64,000 bases of DNA from Suillus spraguei (Eukaryota > Basidiomycota > Agaricomycetes > Boletales > Suillaceae), in NCBI GenBank assembly GCA_016800925.1, contig JABCPU010000047.1:1-64000 (forward strand). The letters run 5' to 3'. Of the stretch, positions 11,588 through 23,082 are shown in pieces. Numbering within the stretch: the first letter of the stretch is position 1; each line of letters starts with the position of its first letter. The position numbers and the translations under genes are program-made. A model generated the notes under the pieces. That model did no database searches. It was not told where the DNA came from and saw nothing but the letters and a program-made list of their open reading frames with translations.

Positions 11588-12949
11588 TAAGAATCGGGGA
11601 ATTCTTTACGTTTTCTTCTGGTTCCCATGTCGATTCTTCTATCGGATATCCTTCCCATTTTACTCGGTATTGCAGCTTTCCTCGGAATAATCGGCTATCT
11701 AATACTTCTTCTACAACAAATTCTTCCTGATCGTCAACTATGTCAGGAGGTGGTCGGTGGGTTGAGAATGAGGGATCATTTGAGATGCATAGTATGGAGT
11801 GAGTAATTGAACGTGAAAAACCGGATGGATCTGATAATTTGCCGGTAATTTCAATTTATAGTTCACCTCGCCAATCTTCTCTAGTATTTCAAAGGGCCCA
11901 AGACGACGATCTGACAATTTTTGACTTGGACGACATTGTTTAATGTTTTTTGCGTCTAGCCAGACTTTGTCTCCCTTTTTATACTGTGGTGCGTCTTTTA
12001 CTCCTTTGTCATAGAACCGTTTCATTTGTTCATTGACTAGTTTCAAAGTATTTTCGCATCATCTCTTGCTTCTTTCATTTGATCCACTCTTTCATCGGCA
12101 ACAGGAATACGGGAGTTGGAATTAGGAGATATCGTGAATTCTGGATTATATCCATATAGAACTTTGAAAGGCTATGGCCGGTGACTGTGACTGCGTTATT
12201 ATGCGAGAATTCTGCAATCGGCAACCAAGATACCCAATCATTTTGTCTATAAGAGGTAAACAGGTGTAAATATTGTTCAACTTCTTGATTTACGCGTTCT
12301 GTTTGTCCGTCCGTATGGGGATGATAGGCGGTCGAAGCAGACCATTTTGTGCCTAATCTTTTTGACATTTGTCCCATAAATTTCGATATGAACTGTGTTC
12401 CTCTATCTGAAATCACTTTCTTTGGTGTTCCATGATGTTTCCATACATTTTTAAAAATAGCTCGGCAATTTCCTTCGAGTCTACTTCTTTATTGGTGGGA
12501 ATAAAGTGTGCTTGTTTCGTAAATCGATCAACGACAACAAAAATGCTATCACACCCTTCACTCTTTGGTAGGTCCACAATCAGGTCACATGTAATCGTTT
12601 GCCAAGGTCCTTCTGGAACTTCATTTGGCTGTAAAGGTCCCGTTGGTTTACTAGGATAGACCTTTGTTTGTCTGCAATGATCGCAACCATCTACATAATC
12701 GTGAACACTCTTTGTCATCATTGGCCACCAATAATTTCTGGAAATCAATTCTAAGGTTTTGGCACGTCCAGGATGTCCAGCCGGTGGTGAGTCATGGAAT
12801 AACTCTAGAATCTCTCGGCGGATTTCTTTATCATTTGGAACATAGACCAATCCTCGGAATAACACCAATCCATCTTCAACATTCCATTCTTCGACTCCTC
12901 TACGCAATTGCACCGGTGCTGCTTTTAGCGTTTCTAGCGCTTTCATCAC
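11588..12949 (-). pseudogene. Element 3 integrase with C-terminal chromodomain
   Basis: Minus-strand frames 12413-12949, 12075-12416 and 11738-12046, plus the segment down to about 11588, together give a Ty3-type integrase. The zinc-binding region has HDSPPAGHPGRAKT and CDHCRQTK; the core has ITCDLIVDLP, MISDRGTQF and HTDGQTERVNQEVEQYL (the D, D and E of the DDE triad). The C-terminal GPFEIL block leads into a chromodomain (EEFVVEEVLDSRL, VKWEGYPIEESTWEP). Breaks in frame near 12413 and 12060 disable it. The chromodomain places the element among chromoviruses, whose integrases are targeted by modified histones. Confidence 0.85.
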
Positions 12950-14457
12950 TTCAGGCTCTCGTTCTGTACTTTGTCTAATCTTTTTAGAAGAGATTTTTCT
13001 CCTTCTATAAGAACTTGGCCTCTTTTAGCAGCATTGATTTTGAAAAATTCCGGTTTAAGCAAAATGCGATCAGAATTGTCATTTTCTACCCCCCCTCTGT
13101 GGTCTGATCTCTGAGACAGATGATCGGCCTTATCATTGACTACACCAGGCTTATGTTGGAGTGTAAATTCATACTCCGCCAGGAACAGACTCCATCTGGC
13201 TTGCCTTCGTGTCAATTTTTGACTCGTCATGAAATACTCGAGATTCTTATGATCGGTCCAGATCTCCACAGGGTGAGGTGCTCCCTGCACATAGTGCCTC
13301 CACTCTTCTAACGCTCGAATGATTGCTAACAATTCTTTGTCATGAATGTCATAATTTCGTTCTGCATCATTCATTGACTTCGAATAATAAGCGACAGGAT
13401 GCCATAGTCCATCTTCCATTTGTTGAGAAAGTACTGCACCAGATGCATAATCAGAAGCATCGGTCTCTATTCTTTTCTTTTTCTCAACATCTGGCATTAC
13501 TAGGAGCGGAGCTTCTGTGAATCGTTTCTTCAATTCATCAAATGCATGTTGTTGTTTCTCCATCCAATTCCATGGAACATCTTTTCTTAGCAAATCATTC
13601 ATTGGTCTGGCTATATCTGAGAACCCCAATATGAATCTTCGATAGAAGTTGGCAAAACCCATGAATGCTTGTATGTCTTTTACGCATTTGGGAACAGGCC
13701 ATTTTAATACTCCTTCTACTTTCACAGGGTCCATAGATACATTGCCTTTTTCCACGATCAACCCTAAGAACTCGACTTTAGACTGTTCGAAACTACATTT
13801 CTCTGGTTTCAAGAACAGGTTGTTATCTTTTAATTGTTTGAGTACTTCTCATACGACTTTTCGGTGTTGCTCCTTATTTCCATTTGTAATGACCAAGATG
13901 TCATCGATGTAGACCACGACCGTCTTTCCATCAATGAGATCTCTAAATATTTCATTCATCATGGTCTGGAAAGTTGCTGGAGAATTTGTCAACCTGAAAT
14001 ACATTATGGTTGGTTCATGGTGACCAAAAGGCGTTTTGAAGGCTGCCTTCCACTTGTCTCCTTCTTTCATCCGAATATTATTGTATCCCCATCGTACATC
14101 CATTTTAGAGTACATTGTGGCACCAGTTAAAGCATCAATTAGATCTTGAGATCTCGGTAAAGGGTACACATTTTTAACCATTTTCTCATTGAGCTTTCTA
14201 TAGTCCATTACTGGTCGTAATTTGCCATCTTTTTTGGCCACAAAGAAGAAAGGTGCTGCAACAGGAGATTGTGAATCTCTAATACGTCCTAATGCAGTTT
14301 TGGCTTTTAACCAATCTTTCAGTGTGTCCATTTCTTTGGGTGATAAAGGATACAGTTTTGCATTTGGTGGAAGATCATTCTCATCTTTGAGATCTATCGC
14401 ATGATCCCATTTCTTTCTTTTCAGGAAATCTCTTTGATTCCTCTTCTGAGAATACAC
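12946..14457 (-). pseudogene. Element 3 reverse transcriptase and RNase H
   Basis: Frames 13849-14457 and 12946-13812 make up most of the polymerase. RT blocks: RPVMDYRKLNEK, YPLPRSQDLID, KMDVRWGYNNIRM, AAFKTPFGHHEPTIM and the catalytic VVYIDDILV. The connection and RNase H follow: KPEKCSFEQSKVEFLGL, FANFYRRFI, IETDASDYASGAVLSQ, YDIHDKELLAII and WTDHKNLEYF. A frame change with a stop separates the halves near 13830. Length and block order are normal for Ty3/Gypsy pol. Confidence 0.88.
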
Positions 14458-14743
14458 CCAGATAATCGTGAAGCCAGTCTGGAACTATTTCTTCTACAGA
14501 TTTTTTCTTCTTAGTAGCTTCCTCTGCTACTTTTTTTGTGGCGATAAAGCTTTATATCTAATCCATTCATTCTTGGACTATCTTCATCTTCTATTTCCTC
14601 AACCATCGCCTCTTCTTCGCCATGCCTTCATTGTCATCTTCCTCTTCTGGGAATCAGATCTGGCAAGTCACCCTGTTTTTGGGTTTTTGTTTTTCTCTAT
14701 TTTTTTGTTTTCTTTTTTCTTTTTTAGTCTCACACTTAACTGG

Positions 14744-15080
14744 GCATCATGTAAGAGCAAATCCTGCATTCCAATCAATCTCTGTATTATGGTACCTCAG
14801 CCAATCTATGCCAATAATAACATTGTCGCTTCCAAGATCTGTACCATGAAGGCTGTTTTGTCTTCTTCATGATCCCAATCTTTAGTCCTATTGCAGTGAA
14901 TGTGTCATAGCTCCAGCAGCATTTAGCGAGTCATCAAGTATTTTTTGACTGGTATGGGATGCAATAATTTATGACAACAGACATCATTGTTCTTCACAAA
15001 TCTCACTTATAAATAATGTTGATACACCACAATGCACAAGTGCTTTTATGTCTGCTTGTCTGTTCTTCTCTTTCAGTGTA
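14744..15080 (-). pseudogene. Element 3 aspartic protease, catalytic Asp lost
   Basis: On the minus strand a retroviral-type protease is recognisable: ALVHCGVSTLFIS sits where relatives have a V-D-C/S-G-A motif, so the catalytic Asp is His here. Further on, VIIGIDWLRYHNTEIDW matches the conserved second half, followed by a TGA where an Arg codon (CGA) would be expected. It lies between gag and RT, as usual. Confidence 0.7.
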
Positions 15081-15109
15081 ACTGGAATATAAAAATGTTC
15101 TGATTTGGA

Positions 15110-16300
15110 TCATATATACACTTCCATTACATCTGAAAAACTAGAAAGAATAGAGAAACAATTGTTCAGGTCTAGGTCTGCAGACTCTGACTTCAACCCT
15201 TCTAAAACCCTTGCCTTCCTTGGAGGACAACCAGTCCTTGAACCATTTAGGTGCAGATTCTTCTTTGGCAGACATTGCCTTGACTTGTGGCATTTTTGGT
15301 GCCTCTTTACAGTTCCTAGCCATGTGTCCTTCTCCATCACATCTGTAGCATTTGAAAGCACTAGGCTTCCTTGCAGTTTTGGGGCATTCTTTTGCCTTCC
15401 GGAGTCAACGTCCATAGCAACTATTACTGGGACCAGCCTTGATGAAGAAGTAACTCCACTAGTAGACTTAGGAGTCCACCAGGTGTTTCACTTTTTCTCT
15501 GCATCCAACTCTTCAAAGTTTTGCCTAATTTCTACTGCTCTTTCAACTATTTTATTGAAAGTGTTCTTGTCTTTGAGCACAACATGAGTGAGTTGTTCTT
15601 TGATCCAGGTTTGTAGACCAGATCAGAGTTTGAGGCAAAGTTATAATTAGAGAAGTTCATAAAGACTGACTTCTGTTTGAAGGATGCAACATATTCTGGA
15701 ACAGTGCTAGAGCCTTACTAAGGGTCTCCAGTTCTTGAATGGCCTTTGCTTCTTTGTTCTCATCTTTGAACATGCGTGAAAATTCTCCCAAGAAGTCTTG
15801 AAAAACCAATTGTCCTGCAGCTTGTTGTTTTATGTAAGGTTCTGCCCATTTTCTGGTATTTCCCTTTAGGTAAGACAACAGAAGACTGAGGTGTTGTTGT
15901 TCTGTTGCATTGGGATATTAAGTGAGGTAAAGGGATACTTGTGCCAGCAATGTTTTGATGTCAATGGAATCTTTTCCTCCAGTGAACTCTGTTAGCTTCA
16001 CAATTTTGGGACTCCTCCAGATAATGTTGGCACAAGTTTTGCTTCAAGGTCATCAATCTTGTCTTTATATTGACAAAGTTGTTCATGTAGTTCTTCATTT
16101 TGGTTCTGCAGAATTTCATTCATATATTTGAGCCTTTGAACTTGCTCTTGAACTGGAGCAATTGCAGTGGTAATGGCATTTGTAATGTACTCAGCCAAGG
16201 CTTGTTCACTTGGAATGGTAATGGCAGGGGCAGACATAGTACCAGTTGTATTCTGGAACCTGATTTCTGATGTCTGTGGTTGACTAGTCATAACAGTCAA
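15110..16300 (-). pseudogene. Element 3 gag
   Basis: Minus-strand gag in several frames. The N-terminal part (ATG at 16300) contains a coiled coil (EILQNQNEELHEQL). The middle (15657-15878) has the retrotransposon-gag block YLKGNTRKWAEPYI followed by FLGEFSRMF. The C-terminal nucleocapsid has a CCHC knuckle CYRCDGEGHMARNC near 15330. Several frame breaks show decay. The start codon is now only 26 bp from the solo LTR inserted in the leader. Confidence 0.78.
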
Positions 16301-16325
16301 CCTGAATGGGAAAGATGATGAAAAC

Positions 16326-16802
16326 TGTTATGAACTGGGGTGGCATCACCAGCAACAGTGCAAAGATGCTATCAGTTGTTGGGAAGTTCTTCAATCACTC
16401 AAAAGAGAGCGATGCTTGAGTATAAGGAATATGTTCTGAGTATGATCAAGGGTTCAGTCTAAGAGTCTCAACTCAGAGACAATTGGAGAAAAGAGACTAA
16501 GGCTAAGGAGTGCTTAGACTTAGAGACAATTCAGATGACTAAGGATTGGAGGTCCTTAGCGATGAAGATTCCAGGTAAAACCCAGTAAGATTAAAGTAGC
16601 GAATACAAGTGTAATACACTGTGCTTAAATAAGCCAATATGTGTGCACAGACCAAAGACTCATGAAAGAATGTAACTGTGTATCCTAAAGCAGAAGGCAA
16701 GTATAGTACAACATGTTAAAATGTATAAGTCAAGTAAGGTATTGTATCACATGTTATACAAGGTAGGAGAGGAAATGAATAGGGGCACATGTGATTGTAA
16801 CA
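16326..16802 (-). mobile_element. Solo LTR of family 2 with intact target duplication
   Basis: Similar to the LTRs of elements 2 and 4; plus-strand ends TGTTATG and TGTAACA. It is flanked by AAAAC on both sides (16321-16325 and 16803-16807), so it is an independent insertion into the leader of element 3, not its own LTR. The neighbouring sequence is not complementary to the family 2 transcript start, which agrees. Confidence 0.9.
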
Positions 16803-16807
16803 AAAAC

Positions 16808-17477
16808 AGAGAGTAGAAAAGAAGTACATAAAATGGAAAAACTGAGCAGTCTCTGATATCTGATTGGATCTACCACGTACTCAGGGCCTAAAGAGTTCTT
16901 TAATCAACCCAACTAGGTGTGTCCTTATTTACTGACTAAGAAAACTATCATAAAGGTTTTGTACTTGTTTCCAATAGGAACACTCCAGGGACACAATGCT
17001 CTTCCAGCTGAAGCTTACAAGTAACCAGTCTATCTTGAACAAGGAGGAAATTCCACTAAATACTCAGAAAGAAACTAGACTTATTGTATGAAAAGAAGTT
17101 ATCGTAAAAGGAAACTATCATAGAACTCAGCAGGCAGGGTCTTTGGCCAGCACTGAGGTCACAGATCAAACACCTAATGTTGCTTGTCCACCATCTGCTA
17201 GCAGCAGAAATATAAGGCTGGGCCTGGTAGAGGTCTACTAACTATGAAATGTGTAGGTATGAAAGTGCACTCAAATGAGCAAAGGGAGAATGAAGTCACG
17301 ACTTGTTTAAGGTTGGGCAAGAATAAATGTGTTTGTACTATTCTCAGAAGACTAGTGTCTCTGGAGAAGGGTACAGAAAGATAGTAAGACTTCTAAGAAT
17401 TGTCTACAACAGTACTATTATTGAAGAGGAGTCTAGAAGAAATGATATGCAGCGGTATGCGAGTTGGAGTCTCCTAT
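16808..17477. other. 5' leader of element 3
   Basis: About 670 bp between the solo LTR and the primer-binding site. No ORF of note. It is read as the untranslated leader of element 3, which is long for a Ty3 element, so additional unrecognised debris cannot be excluded. Confidence 0.4.
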
Positions 17478-17488
17478 AGTTCAAATCT
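17478..17488 (-). promoter_or_regulatory. Self-priming primer-binding site of element 3
   Basis: On the minus strand AGATTTGAACT lies 2 nt inside the 5' LTR. It pairs at 10 of 11 positions with AGTTCAAACCT in the LTR (complement at 17610-17620), which begins 34 nt after the first base of the LTR TATA box. Confidence 0.6.
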
Positions 17489-17490
17489 AA

Positions 17491-17790
17491 TGTCACAACC
17501 CTTACAACCAATTAAGACAGGGGCAGAGACTAGGACTCAAACAAAGGTTCTTCACAAGAAACAGGATAGCAGTGACATCTGGTTGCTACTAGATGTAGAT
17601 ACAAACAAGAGGTTTGAACTAAAGAATACCAACTACAAACTAGCTAACTATATACACATATTAAAACTGAGATACAAACTGAGTCTGAAACTACTAGCCA
17701 ATCATAAAATAGAAATGAGCATCGTACGATGTGATGGTTGTGACATAGTGATGATACCATAATAACATCATAGTTCTAAGGTAAACGTCA
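17491..17790 (-). repeat. 5' LTR of element 3, recognisable part
   Basis: Direct copy of 10189-10438 (250 versus 255 bp) with further weak similarity to about 17790. On the minus strand it has TATATAGTTAG, then 34 nt later AGTTCAAACCT, and ends TTGTGACA. The outer boundary is not identifiable. Confidence 0.6.
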
Positions 17791-18368
17791 TGCAGATTCT
17801 ACAAACATCACATGACAAATCATGACATTTGCATGATAAAATACAAAAAATAGGTTAACAATTCAACAAGGAAACGAGAAGAAAATCTGTAATGTCAAAG
17901 TGTAGATAATAGCCTAATGCACATTATGATATTTGCAGAAGATGAAAAAATGAAGCTTGTGTCAGTTAACTTCAGTTCTGTAGAATTTTCCTCCTAGTGG
18001 AGGTCAAAGCTTGTTGACTCCAGAGTAAGGCGGTGCCATGAAGCCGAGATCCTCATACAGGCTCATGGTCATTGTGGCCATGCATCAGGCCTTAATGCAT
18101 GGTAGACATCAAAAAGATAGAGATTAGGTCCTGACAAAAACAAGGATGAAAAATGTGAGTAACAGGTAAACTTCTAGAGCTAAACAAAAGCTCACCAGCA
18201 TGTACTAGGCTCATGTCTGAATCAATTAAATTTTCTTGACTAATCTCGTGCAGCTTCGCAAATAGATCTATATTGGTTCATCAATGCATATCAGAAGGGT
18301 CTCAATGGAGGTAGTGTGAGCAATCAAAAAATACTGGCATGATGATTTGTCCAACAAGGTTCTCTAAG
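17791..18368. other. Spacer between elements 3 and 1
   Basis: No gene, repeat or RNA recognised. It may contain the eroded start of the 5' LTR of element 3. Confidence 0.35.
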
Positions 18369-19137
18369 TGTTAAGACTGTACTCAAGGGTAGAGAGATCC
18401 GAAGGGCTTTGGCCTCAGTTCGTACACTGTGCCCCTTTCTCGAGTAATGCCCTTTATTTCAGGGAGGAGTTATTCGTCCGAAGACCCGGAAGGGGTTTCG
18501 TGACGGATCCGGGTGTCCGAAGGTGTCGGATATAATACGTCCGAAGGTAATTCGGAACGTAAGGAGAGGAAAGAGATTAAGGCTAGTTTCGGAACGAGTT
18601 CCTAACTAGAAACTAACGGAGATGGACTATCCGAAGATAGAGTCGGAGGTATGGACTATAGGAGTCAATCCTAAGTCTCGGAAGGTGACTTAAAGCGGAG
18701 AGTGGCTTAAGTCCGGAGGAGGCAGAATGAGTAGAATCTAAGATGATATTCGAACTAAGGTTCTACGGAGATCTACAAGTGGTTTATATACAGTAAGTAT
18801 CTAAGACGGATAATCAGCAAGTCCGGGACCGAGGGCTATGTACGAAGTGTAACGGAAGTCTATTAGTTATTGCACAGCGGATCAGTAAGCATGAATCGGA
18901 AATGAACACAGGAAACGGATCAGTAACACAGGACGGAAATATAAACAGCCGGAGTACCGGTAGTAGGAGAAATGACAAAAGGAGATAGACGCAGATGTTC
19001 ACCAGGGAGTTAAGGTGCGAGAAGTGAGTACATTCGGATGGGTGGTCCGGACAGGATCTGTGGACCGGACGGATATGGAAACGATCGGATCTGGACGGAT
19101 ATGATCGGATCTGAGATTGGAAGTATGGTATATGACA
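18369..19137 (-). repeat. 3' LTR of element 1
   Basis: TGTCATATACC to TCTTAACA in element direction. Contains TATATAAA and the 11-mer AGTTCGAATAT (plus-strand complement at 18746-18756). Nearly identical to 31946-32713. Confidence 0.95.
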
Positions 19138-19150
19138 GTATCCCCCCTTA
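19138..19150 (-). promoter_or_regulatory. Polypurine tract of element 1
   Basis: Minus strand reads AAGGGGGGATAC directly before the 3' LTR, the position of the plus-strand primer. Confidence 0.75.
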
Positions 19151-19331
19151 GGGCCGAACCCCTGAGGCACAAGAAGCGTCGATCTGGATCGGACAAGATT
19201 AATGCGAGACGATGGGGAAGTTTGATGGTTGTAGTGCTGAGTCTGTAATCCAACAGATATACGGACGTCAGACGTCCGAAATGATTCCTACCCCCACTTC
19301 ATATCCTTGTTAACAAAACTTGTCTCCTAAC

Positions 19332-20345
19332 ATGTCTGGAAAGAAATCCGATGCCCCTAAGCTGCTGCCGACCTTGTGGCGGATCTGGAGCAGCAACTGG
19401 CGGCTGCTAAGGCTGCAGCGGAAGCCGAGGCGGAACGGAAACGGAAAGAGGCGGAGGAGCGGAAAAGGCAGGAGGAGTTGAAGCAGATTGAGTTGGCGGA
19501 GATCCGGAGGGAAATGGAGGAAAAGAGGCGGAGGGCACTGATTGAGGCTCGGGTGAGTGCTGTGGACTCTCCCAGATCCGGATATTAATGGGTTGGCAAA
19601 GGCCAAGGCTGCTCCTGCGTCCGGAGCGAAGGATGGGTACTGCTCTCGTTGCGTCACTAAGGGCCGGATGTGCCAGTGGGGTGATGCTGAGAAGAATGCC
19701 ATGGTGAGTCGTCCGAAAAACTTCGGATCCGCTGATTTCGACGTTTCGTAGATTAAGTCCTGTGACGTCTGCCGGAAAGACAAGGCCACTTGTCCTGGAA
19801 GGCCCGGATTCGTTAAGGGGCCTAAGGGCCGGAAGAGGCAGCGTCCTGCTGGTACTCCGTCTCCGAAGGGCAAAGGCAAGCGCCGTCAGAGGAGTCCTAC
19901 TCCGGATGTGGCGGACGCGGATGTCTTCTCTAACCCAGTCACTATCGAAGGTACGGATGAGGATTTTGTGGAGTACGATGATCAGGCTTGGGTGGCCGCT
20001 GCTAATGGCATCATTGCTGAGTTGGCGCGGACCAACGGACTTCTCCAAGATGGTATTGCGGCGGCGGAAGGGAGTCGGATTGCCATGGAGCGGATGAGCT
20101 CCACCATGGAGGCCTTCCTCCAGCAACAGAGGGAATTCCAGGCCCTGCTCATCGAGGAAATCCGGACCGGATTTAGGCTTTCCGTTCCTGCCGGATCCGA
20201 CAAGGATGGCGCTGGTGAGGAGATTGGGGAAGAGGTGGCGGATGAGAATGGAGGGGAGATGGCGGATGGAACTGGGGAAGAGATGGCGGATGGGACTGGG
20301 GAGGAGACTGGGGGTGCCGGAGGTGAAATGGAGACTGGTGCTTAG
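19332..20345 (+). CDS. Antisense accessory ORF in element 1, coiled coil and Cys cluster
   Basis: Runs opposite to the element, from 195 bp inside the 3' LTR to 58 bp beyond the pol stop. The proposed ATG is 19332. A coiled coil rich in Ala, Glu, Arg and Lys follows (19376-19552, e.g. AEAERKRKEAEERKRQEEL). Then come two Cys half-sites, CSRCVTKGRMC and CDVCRKDKATC, each CX2CX6C with 13 residues between them after removal of a 48-bp GT-AG intron (19704-19751). Next is a basic segment, then a helical region and an acidic Gly-rich tail with repeated EMADGTGEE. The part from about 19557 to 20345 is open across the intron; upstream two frame changes (about 19362 and 19553) break it. The Cys spacing is that of fungal Zn2Cys6 clusters apart from the slightly long linker. 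A DNA-binding role is inference. The intron reads correctly only on the plus strand. Confidence 0.6.
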
Positions 20346-20403
20346 TCCAGATCCGGATTTCCGCTACTGCCCTCAATGTACTTATATTTCGTTATGTACT
20401 TTT

Positions 20404-22586
20404 TCAAGCAATGGGACCAGGCTTGTCCGGATATGCAGAATGGAAATCCGCTACGAGATCCGATGCATTTCCGAGTTCTGTGGCCAGTAACCAGGAAGTT
20501 TCTTCGTCCGTTCCTTCGTATCCGGACCAACGGACGAGGTATAGAAGTTGGCAGTGGTGCCTACGACGGTCCAGTTTAGAGTCCAGGATTTCGGATATCT
20601 CGTACTCTGGTTCTCCGTCGACTTCGACTGGTGGCGGAGGAGGTTGGATGCGATTGGGAATGGTGTTCGGAACTGCTGGCTCTAACTGCGAGACATGGAA
20701 AACAGGATGTACGGAACGCATAGAATCCGGAAGTCGGATGGCGAAAGAATGAGTACCCGGGCGGGATATAATTTCGAATGGTCCCAAATTCTTTTCCGAA
20801 AGTTTCTTCGACGGACGAGTGGAACGGAAGTACTTGGCTTTGACGAAGACTTGTTCTCCAATCCGGAAGTCTGGAGCAGGCTGTCTTTTAGCGTCCGCGG
20901 GTCCTTGATAGCGTTTCTGAGCTTCGGACATCTCATCTCGGAGGAACTGGTGAAGTTTGTTAAGATCTAGGGCATATTCCTGGGCACGGATGGAGGATAG
21001 GTCGCGTTCCGGATGGATGGAAATGTTCGGATGATAACCTTTATTGGCGAAGAAAGGTGAAACTCCGGTAGTGGCACTCGGAGCGTTATTGTATGCAAAC
21101 TCTGCGAGGGGCAGTAGCTCGGACCAGTTGTCCTGCTGATAGTTGCAGTAGATCCGGAGGTACTGTTCCAGCGTTTGGTTGGCACGTTCGGTTTGTCCGT
21201 CTCCTTCGGGATGATATCCGGATGTGAAGTGTAGGACCATGTCCAATGCCTTTCCTAGGGAACGGAAGAAGTGGGATACGAACTCTGTTCCTCGATCCGA
21301 GGTTACATGGGACGGGACTCCATGCTTAGAGAAGACATGGAGGAGAAATAGGCGGGCGAGATCAGGGGAAGTAATGGTATCGTGGGTCGGGACGAATATG
21401 GCTTGCTTGGATAGACGATCTATGATGACGAGGATGGCTGTAAAGCCGGATGAGTCCGGAAGTTGTTCAATGAAATCCATAGAGATGGAATTCCATGGTT
21501 TTTCTGGGATGGGAAGTTGCTTGAGTAGACCGTAGGGCTTATGTCTCGGAACTTTGGCTCGGGCGCAGGATGTGCAGGATCTGACATACTCTTTGACAAA
21601 GGCTCGTACTCCGGGCCAGGTATAGTTGCGTCGGATGAGCTCGAGAGTACGATTCTGTCCGAAATGTCCGGATAGGGGGTGGTCATGGCAATTCCGGAGG
21701 ATGCGAAGTCGTAGATCATTGGTATCCGGAACGTAGATGCGGTTGTCACAACAAAGGAGTCCACCATCGTCTATTGTCCATCTCGGATCCGAAGGAACCG
21801 GAAAATGTGTTTGTGCAACGGGGTCATTAGGGAGTGCTATCAGAATGTCTTTCCGGAGGTGTTCGGTGTCCATAAGAACAGCTGCTCTAAGGACCGGAGT
21901 TGCTAGAATGGAAGCTCGTAGGGACGAAGCTAATTGTTCCGAAGCAAATATTGGACGGAGGTTGTGAGGGTTAATCTGAGCGTAGGCCTTATCCCCCTCT
22001 TTAGGGTAGACGTCCCATCGTCTAGTGAGGGAATCTGGCTTGACTCCGAGTCTTCCAGGACGGTAACGGATAACGAGGTTGAACTGATGGAGGAACTCGG
22101 ACCAGCGGGCCTGACGACGGGATAGCAGTTTGGTGGTAGAGAAATACTCAAGGTTCTTGTGGTCCGTGACAACATCTATAGGCTCGGACGAGCCTTCTAG
22201 GTAATGGCGCCAGGTTCGGAACGCAGCATAGATGGCTAGTAGTTCCTTATCATGGACATCATAGTTGAGTTCTGCACCGGACAGTGTCCGGGAGTAAAAT
22301 GCCACCGGACGAAGTTCCGAGTCTGGGCACACAATGGATAGTATTCCAGCGATAGCATAATCCAAGGCATCAGTTTCCACAACTATAGGAACATTCGGAA
22401 TCCAATGCGTTAGCACTGGAGCGGACGTGAATGCTTTCTTGAGTGCGTTAAATGATTTCCGGCATTCCTCGGAGAAGTCCCAAGTGATGCCCTTGCGAGT
22501 GAGTCGAGTAAGGGGAACCACGATATCCGAGTAGTTGAAGATGAAACGACGATAGAAATTAGCGAATCCGAGGAAAGATTGGATGT
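20404..22586 (-). pseudogene. Element 1 pol, 3' half: RNase H, integrase, chromodomain
   Basis: One open frame of over 700 codons from the insertion of element 2 to the stop at 20404. It starts in the RT connection (FANFYRRFI, PLTRLTRKG), then RNase H (VETDALDYAIAG, YDVHDKELLAIYA, TDHKNLEYF). The integrase zinc finger has HDHPLSGHFGQNRT and CTSCARAK; the DDE core has SMDFIEQLP, VTSDRGTEF and EGDGQTERANQTLEQYL. The GPFEI block and a chromodomain (YEISEILDSKL, YLVRWSGYEGTDEETSW) end it. The frame itself is undamaged; it is separated from its N-terminal half only by element 2. Confidence 0.9.
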
Positions 22587-23059
22587 TGTTACGAACTGGG
22601 GGGCGTCACCAGCGACAGTGAAAAGACACAGACGGTCTGCTGGGAGTTCTTACAATGTTCAAAAGAGAACAAGGTGAAAGTACAAGGAACGTGTTCCGGG
22701 TACGATCAAGGGTTCAGCCTCAAAGACAAGTCTAGAGGTATCCGCGAGAATAGAGACTAAGGCTAAGGAGTGCTTAGACTTAGAGACGATTCAAGATGAC
22801 TTAGGTTGGAGACCTAAGCGAAGGAGATTCCAGGTAAAACCCAGTAAGATTAAAGTAGCGAATCTACTACAAGTACACTGTGCTTAAATAGGCCAATATG
22901 TGCGCACAGACCAAGAGAAGTGTGAGAACATAAGTGCGTATCCAAAAGAGGAAGGCAACTATAGTACAGATGCGTTGAGCATATGAGTCAGAGTCATGTT
23001 ATGTAATATACACGGTAAATGAGGTAAGAAAATGAATAGGGGTGCGTACGATTGTAACA
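22587..23059 (-). repeat. 3' LTR of element 2 (LTR family 2)
   Basis: Plus-strand ends TGTTACGAACTGG and ATTGTAACA. Compared with 28518-28976 it differs by three substitutions and six one-base indels over about 445 bp. Confidence 0.93.
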
Positions 23060-23074
23060 TTACCCCCGTATTAT
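23060..23074 (-). promoter_or_regulatory. Polypurine tract of element 2
   Basis: Minus strand reads AATACGGGGGTAA next to the 3' LTR, matching ACGGGGGTAA before the LTR of element 4. Confidence 0.75.
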
Positions 23075-23082
23075 ACTGAAAG

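Larger units (their letters stand above)
10189..17790 (-). mobile_element. Element 3: old Ty3/Gypsy chromovirus with two later insertions
   Basis: Minus-strand element bracketed by two direct copies of LTR family 3 (10189-10669 as the 3' LTR; 17491 to about 17790 as the recognisable part of the 5' LTR). In transcription order: primer-binding site, gag, protease, RT-RNase H, integrase with chromodomain, polypurine tract. A solo LTR of family 2 sits in its leader (16326-16802) and a solo LTR of family 1 between pol and the polypurine tract (10732-11495), both with intact 5-bp target duplications. The coding part has frameshifts and stops, and the protease motif is lost, so it cannot move by itself. 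Confidence 0.75.

Noticed and set aside
16326..16802. This LTR as the 5' LTR of element 3, since gag starts 26 bp away
   Set aside because: Perfect AAAAC duplications on both sides and no complementarity between the adjacent DNA and the LTR 11-mer show it is a later solo insertion; the true 5' LTR with its primer site is at 17491.
19407..20126. Minus-strand frames of 189-239 codons over the antisense ORF of element 1
   Set aside because: Pro/Ser/Leu-rich translation of the reverse of an Ala/Glu/Arg-rich coding strand, no domain, and no Cys pattern; the plus-strand reading has both an intron and a zinc-type motif.
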